Source: Flavobacteriales bacterium
Lineage (GTDB): Bacteria; Bacteroidota; Bacteroidia; Flavobacteriales_D; Cryomorphaceae
NCBI GenBank assembly: GCA_022448105.1
Contig: JAKVAV010000011.1
Coordinates: 83,337 to 117,305, forward strand
DNA: 33,969 bases
Direction of reading: 5' to 3'
Below the pieces are notes generated by a model. That model was given only the letters and a program-made list of their open reading frames with translations, searched no databases and had not been told where the DNA came from. Made by a program: the position numbers and the translations under genes. Position 1 is the stretch's first letter. Each line of letters opens with the position of its first letter. This document shows, in pieces, positions 32,317 to 33,969 of the stretch.

Positions 32317-33778
32317 TTCTCGGACCGGGGTTGGTGTGCTTCTGCAAAATTCGATTTGACTCCTTTCTTGTTGACTTTTCCTTTTTCAAGCCCCATAGTT
32401 TTTGGCTGGCTTGTTTTCTAGCTTTAGTGAGGTCAACAATTGGTTTTGGGTAAGTCTCGCCCGGAATAAAACCATAGATTTCCTGATCAATCGGCCCCAA
32501 CTCCCAAGGCTTGTGGATTGTTTCAACAGGAACCCGCCTTAACTCGGGAATCCATTTCTTTATAAACTCTCCATCCGAGTCATGGTCCACAGATTGCTTC
32601 ACGGGATTATAAATTCTAATCGTATTTATCCCAGTCATTCCGGCCTGCATTTGAATTTGGGGGTAGTGAATCCCGGGTTCAAAGTCTAAAAAGACTCTCG
32701 ACAAATGCATGGAAACAGGTTTCCATGGCTGCCAAAGGTGATGAACCGCAAAGCTGGTCAACATGGCGCGCATTCGAAAGTTTATGTAACCAGTTTCACG
32801 AAGGCAGCGCATGCAAGCGTCTACCATCGGGTATCCCGTCTGACCTGTCATCCAAGCGCCGAGGAGCTTTGCGTTTAAGGGTTTCTCTAAGAGGTCGTAA
32901 GCTCGGTTAAAATTCTCGTACTCAATCCGCTCTTCCATCTCGAATTTCTGGATAAAATGACAGTGCCATCGCAATCGAGTCATTGCGGAATTCAAACCAG
33001 ATTTTCCACCTATGCCTATTTCCTTTGCTAGTCTCATAGTTTGATAAACCTCCCTAACCGAAAAAAGGCCCCAACTCATATATGGTGACATCCGGGTGCA
33101 GGTCTTTCGAGAAAGCGCCGGTTTAGAAATTCCATTTCCGTAGTCTCGAGATCTTTCATTACAGAAGCTCTGGAGGTAGAGCAAACCTTTCTCCCTCAGG
33201 GCCGATTGTCTCAAGGGATTCCTTAAAATCCAACTTTTGAATGGCAACCCCTCATCTACTTCTGATTCTCTCAATACTGAAGAAGCACCTAAGCTCTCAA
33301 TAGAAGAGTACTCCAACTCTGAATGCATATAGGTGTACCAGCACTTCTGCCACGACTGACGATTCTTTAGGCCACGAATCACTCCGTTGTGCTGATGCTC
33401 ATTCCAATTAATATTTTGTGCTGAGAAATATTTGGCGATTGCTAGGTCTCGATCGTAGGTGGATTTCAGTCCAGTCTCGGCATGAGAGTAGACTGCGGCT
33501 ATTTCAAAAGCACCTTGCAGTTCTTCAAACGCCTCAATGGCCTCTTTATGGAATATCCTTAGCCCCCCACCGAGGTTCTCTATTTGATTTGACAAGTCTT
33601 TAAGTGCTTCCCAGACAAATGACCAGTGCATGTCGCTATAATTAGAATGGGAAATAAGGGAGGGTTCAAAAATGTAGGTCGCCAAAAACCTTTCTTCCTT
33701 TTCTAGTACCTCCTTGAGAGGTAAATGGTCCGTTAACCTCAAATCCCGCTTGAACCAAAGTATATTGATCCTCTCCAT
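32309..33778 (-). CDS. Divergent cryptochrome/photolyase family protein
   Basis: The protein has 489 residues. The photolyase N-domain is clear ([17 protein letters not shown], residues 5-21). The FAD domain follows: [18 protein letters not shown] (229-246), [22 protein letters not shown] (about 262-283), [30 protein letters not shown] (314-343) and [10 protein letters not shown] (387-396). It is clearly not CRY-DASH. The segment between (residues 366-380, [15 protein letters not shown]) replaces the ANNGGWQW(A/S)AST segment of standard photolyases, so the flavin-facing asparagine position is not conserved. The C-terminal 50 residues are basic and variable. It is the first gene of the overlapping triad with DUF2256 and CRY-DASH. 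It may be a photolyase with special substrates or a photoreceptor; I cannot tell which. Confidence 0.88.
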   Translation of the reverse strand: MERINILWFKRDLRLTDHLPLKEVLEKEERFLATYIFEPSLISHSNYSDMHWSFVWEALKDLSNQIENLGGGLRIFHKEAIEAFEELQGAFEIAAVYSHAETGLKSTYDRDLAIAKYFSAQNINWNEHQHNGVIRGLKNRQSWQKCWYTYMHSELEYSSIESLGASSVLRESEVDEGLPFKSWILRNPLRQSALREKGLLYLQSFCNERSRDYGNGISKPALSRKTCTRMSPYMSWGLFSVREVYQTMRLAKEIGIGGKSGLNSAMTRLRWHCHFIQKFEMEERIEYENFNRAYDLLEKPLNAKLLGAWMTGQTGYPMVDACMRCLRETGYINFRMRAMLTSFAVHHLWQPWKPVSMHLSRVFLDFEPGIHYPQIQMQAGMTGINTIRIYNPVKQSVDHDSDGEFIKKWIPELRRVPVETIHKPWELGPIDQEIYGFIPGETYPKPIVDLTKARKQASQKLWGLKKEKSTRKESNRILQKHTNPGPRNA

Positions 33779-33829
33779 AGGTGAATAGGAACATTTTTTT
33801 GAGCTATGATGTTTTCGCTCTGAATAAAA

Positions 33830-33856
33830 AAGCCGACCTGCTAAGCAGATCGGCTT
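33830..33856 (-). terminator. Rho-independent terminator for the gene at the right edge
   Basis: The hairpin has 12-base arms (33830-33841 and 33845-33856) with one mismatch and a TAA loop. Read on the minus strand, the hairpin is followed by a run of T (the A-run at 33826-33831 on the plus strand). It ends the transcript of the gene whose stop is at 33881 and lies 52 bases before the next start. Confidence 0.85.
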
Positions 33857-33880
33857 GTTGAAGATTGAAAAATGACCTAC

Positions 33881-33969
33881 TTATCGCACAATCTGTACTT
33901 TAAGCGTTCCTTGAGAATCTCCCACGAGTAGGTTCATGAAGTAAATACCTTCGCTGAGGTCGTTTACAT
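33881..33969 (-). CDS. C-terminal end of a T9SS-secreted protein (5' truncated)
   Basis: The frame is open from the right edge to TAA at 33883-33881. The 28 visible residues read VNDLSEGIYFMNLLVG, then DSQGTLKVQIVR. This is the end of a T9SS type A sorting domain: the pattern LSxGIYxxxL followed by a short strand and a basic end matches the two sulfatases in this window (LPKGTYLVKL, LPQGLYLLKI). The protein would be secreted through the outer membrane by T9SS; the catalytic part is outside the window. Confidence 0.85.
   Translation of the reverse strand, partial: VNDLSEGIYFMNLLVGDSQGTLKVQIVR

Noticed and set aside
1-33969. Mobile elements, phage genes, CRISPR arrays, tRNA or rRNA genes
   Set aside because: I saw no transposase or integrase motifs, no regularly spaced direct repeats and no tRNA-like cloverleaf; every larger stretch is explained by ordinary genes.

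Overview
The window looks like a chromosome segment of a marine-type Bacteroidota, probably a flavobacterial or Cryomorphaceae-like lineage. The evidence is two secreted sulfatases with type IX secretion (T9SS) sorting tails, the tail of a third T9SS protein, several promoters of the Bacteroidota form TTG-N17-23-TAnnTTTG, no recognisable Shine-Dalgarno sequences, a CRY-DASH cryptochrome, a CrtYcd-type lycopene cyclase with CrtZ, and an IleRS of the second (eukaryote-like) clade. I see no phage, IS element, CRISPR array, tRNA or rRNA. No stretch over 300 bases lacks a gene; the longest gap is about 160 bases.

Layout. 1-5.5 kb: the end of a large cell-surface protein, a membrane-anchored coiled-coil protein, a ComF-type phosphoribosyltransferase, a free methionine-(R)-sulfoxide reductase and an Ig-like lipoprotein. 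5.5-7.5 kb: an omega-amidase and a PLP aminotransferase in one operon, together a glutamine transaminase/omega-amidase (methionine salvage) route. 7.5-11.7 kb: a 1391-residue secreted protein with four lamin-tail/Ig-like units. 11.7-14.4 kb: aspartate-semialdehyde dehydrogenase, a PadR repressor with its membrane partner and a candidate operator, and a small secreted repeat protein. 14.3-18.8 kb: the operon ileS - dksA-like - lspA. 18.9-24.9 kb: two tandem paralogous T9SS sulfatases joined by a 1-base overlap, a likely sulfated-polysaccharide locus. 25.0-33.8 kb: a light and photo-oxidative stress region. It has a minus-strand run of peroxiredoxin-like protein, crtZ, crtY, DUF2805, alpha/beta hydrolase, TetR-like regulator and ABC1 kinase. 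Behind it lies a tightly overlapping operon of a divergent cryptochrome/photolyase, a 47-residue DUF2256 zinc protein and CRY-DASH. The right edge holds the end of another T9SS protein and its terminator.

Most notable points: (1) IleRS carries the swapped signature GIHH instead of HxGH, a form linked to mupirocin hyper-resistance; (2) the cryptochrome-DUF2256-CRY-DASH triad beside carotenoid genes, with one cryptochrome having an unusual flavin-binding loop; (3) all six convergent gene pairs abut or overlap, leaving no room for intergenic terminators; (4) a PadR operator-like inverted repeat that overlaps a -7 box; (5) an apparently leaderless sulfoxide reductase gene; (6) a DksA-like protein with three of its four zinc cysteines replaced.
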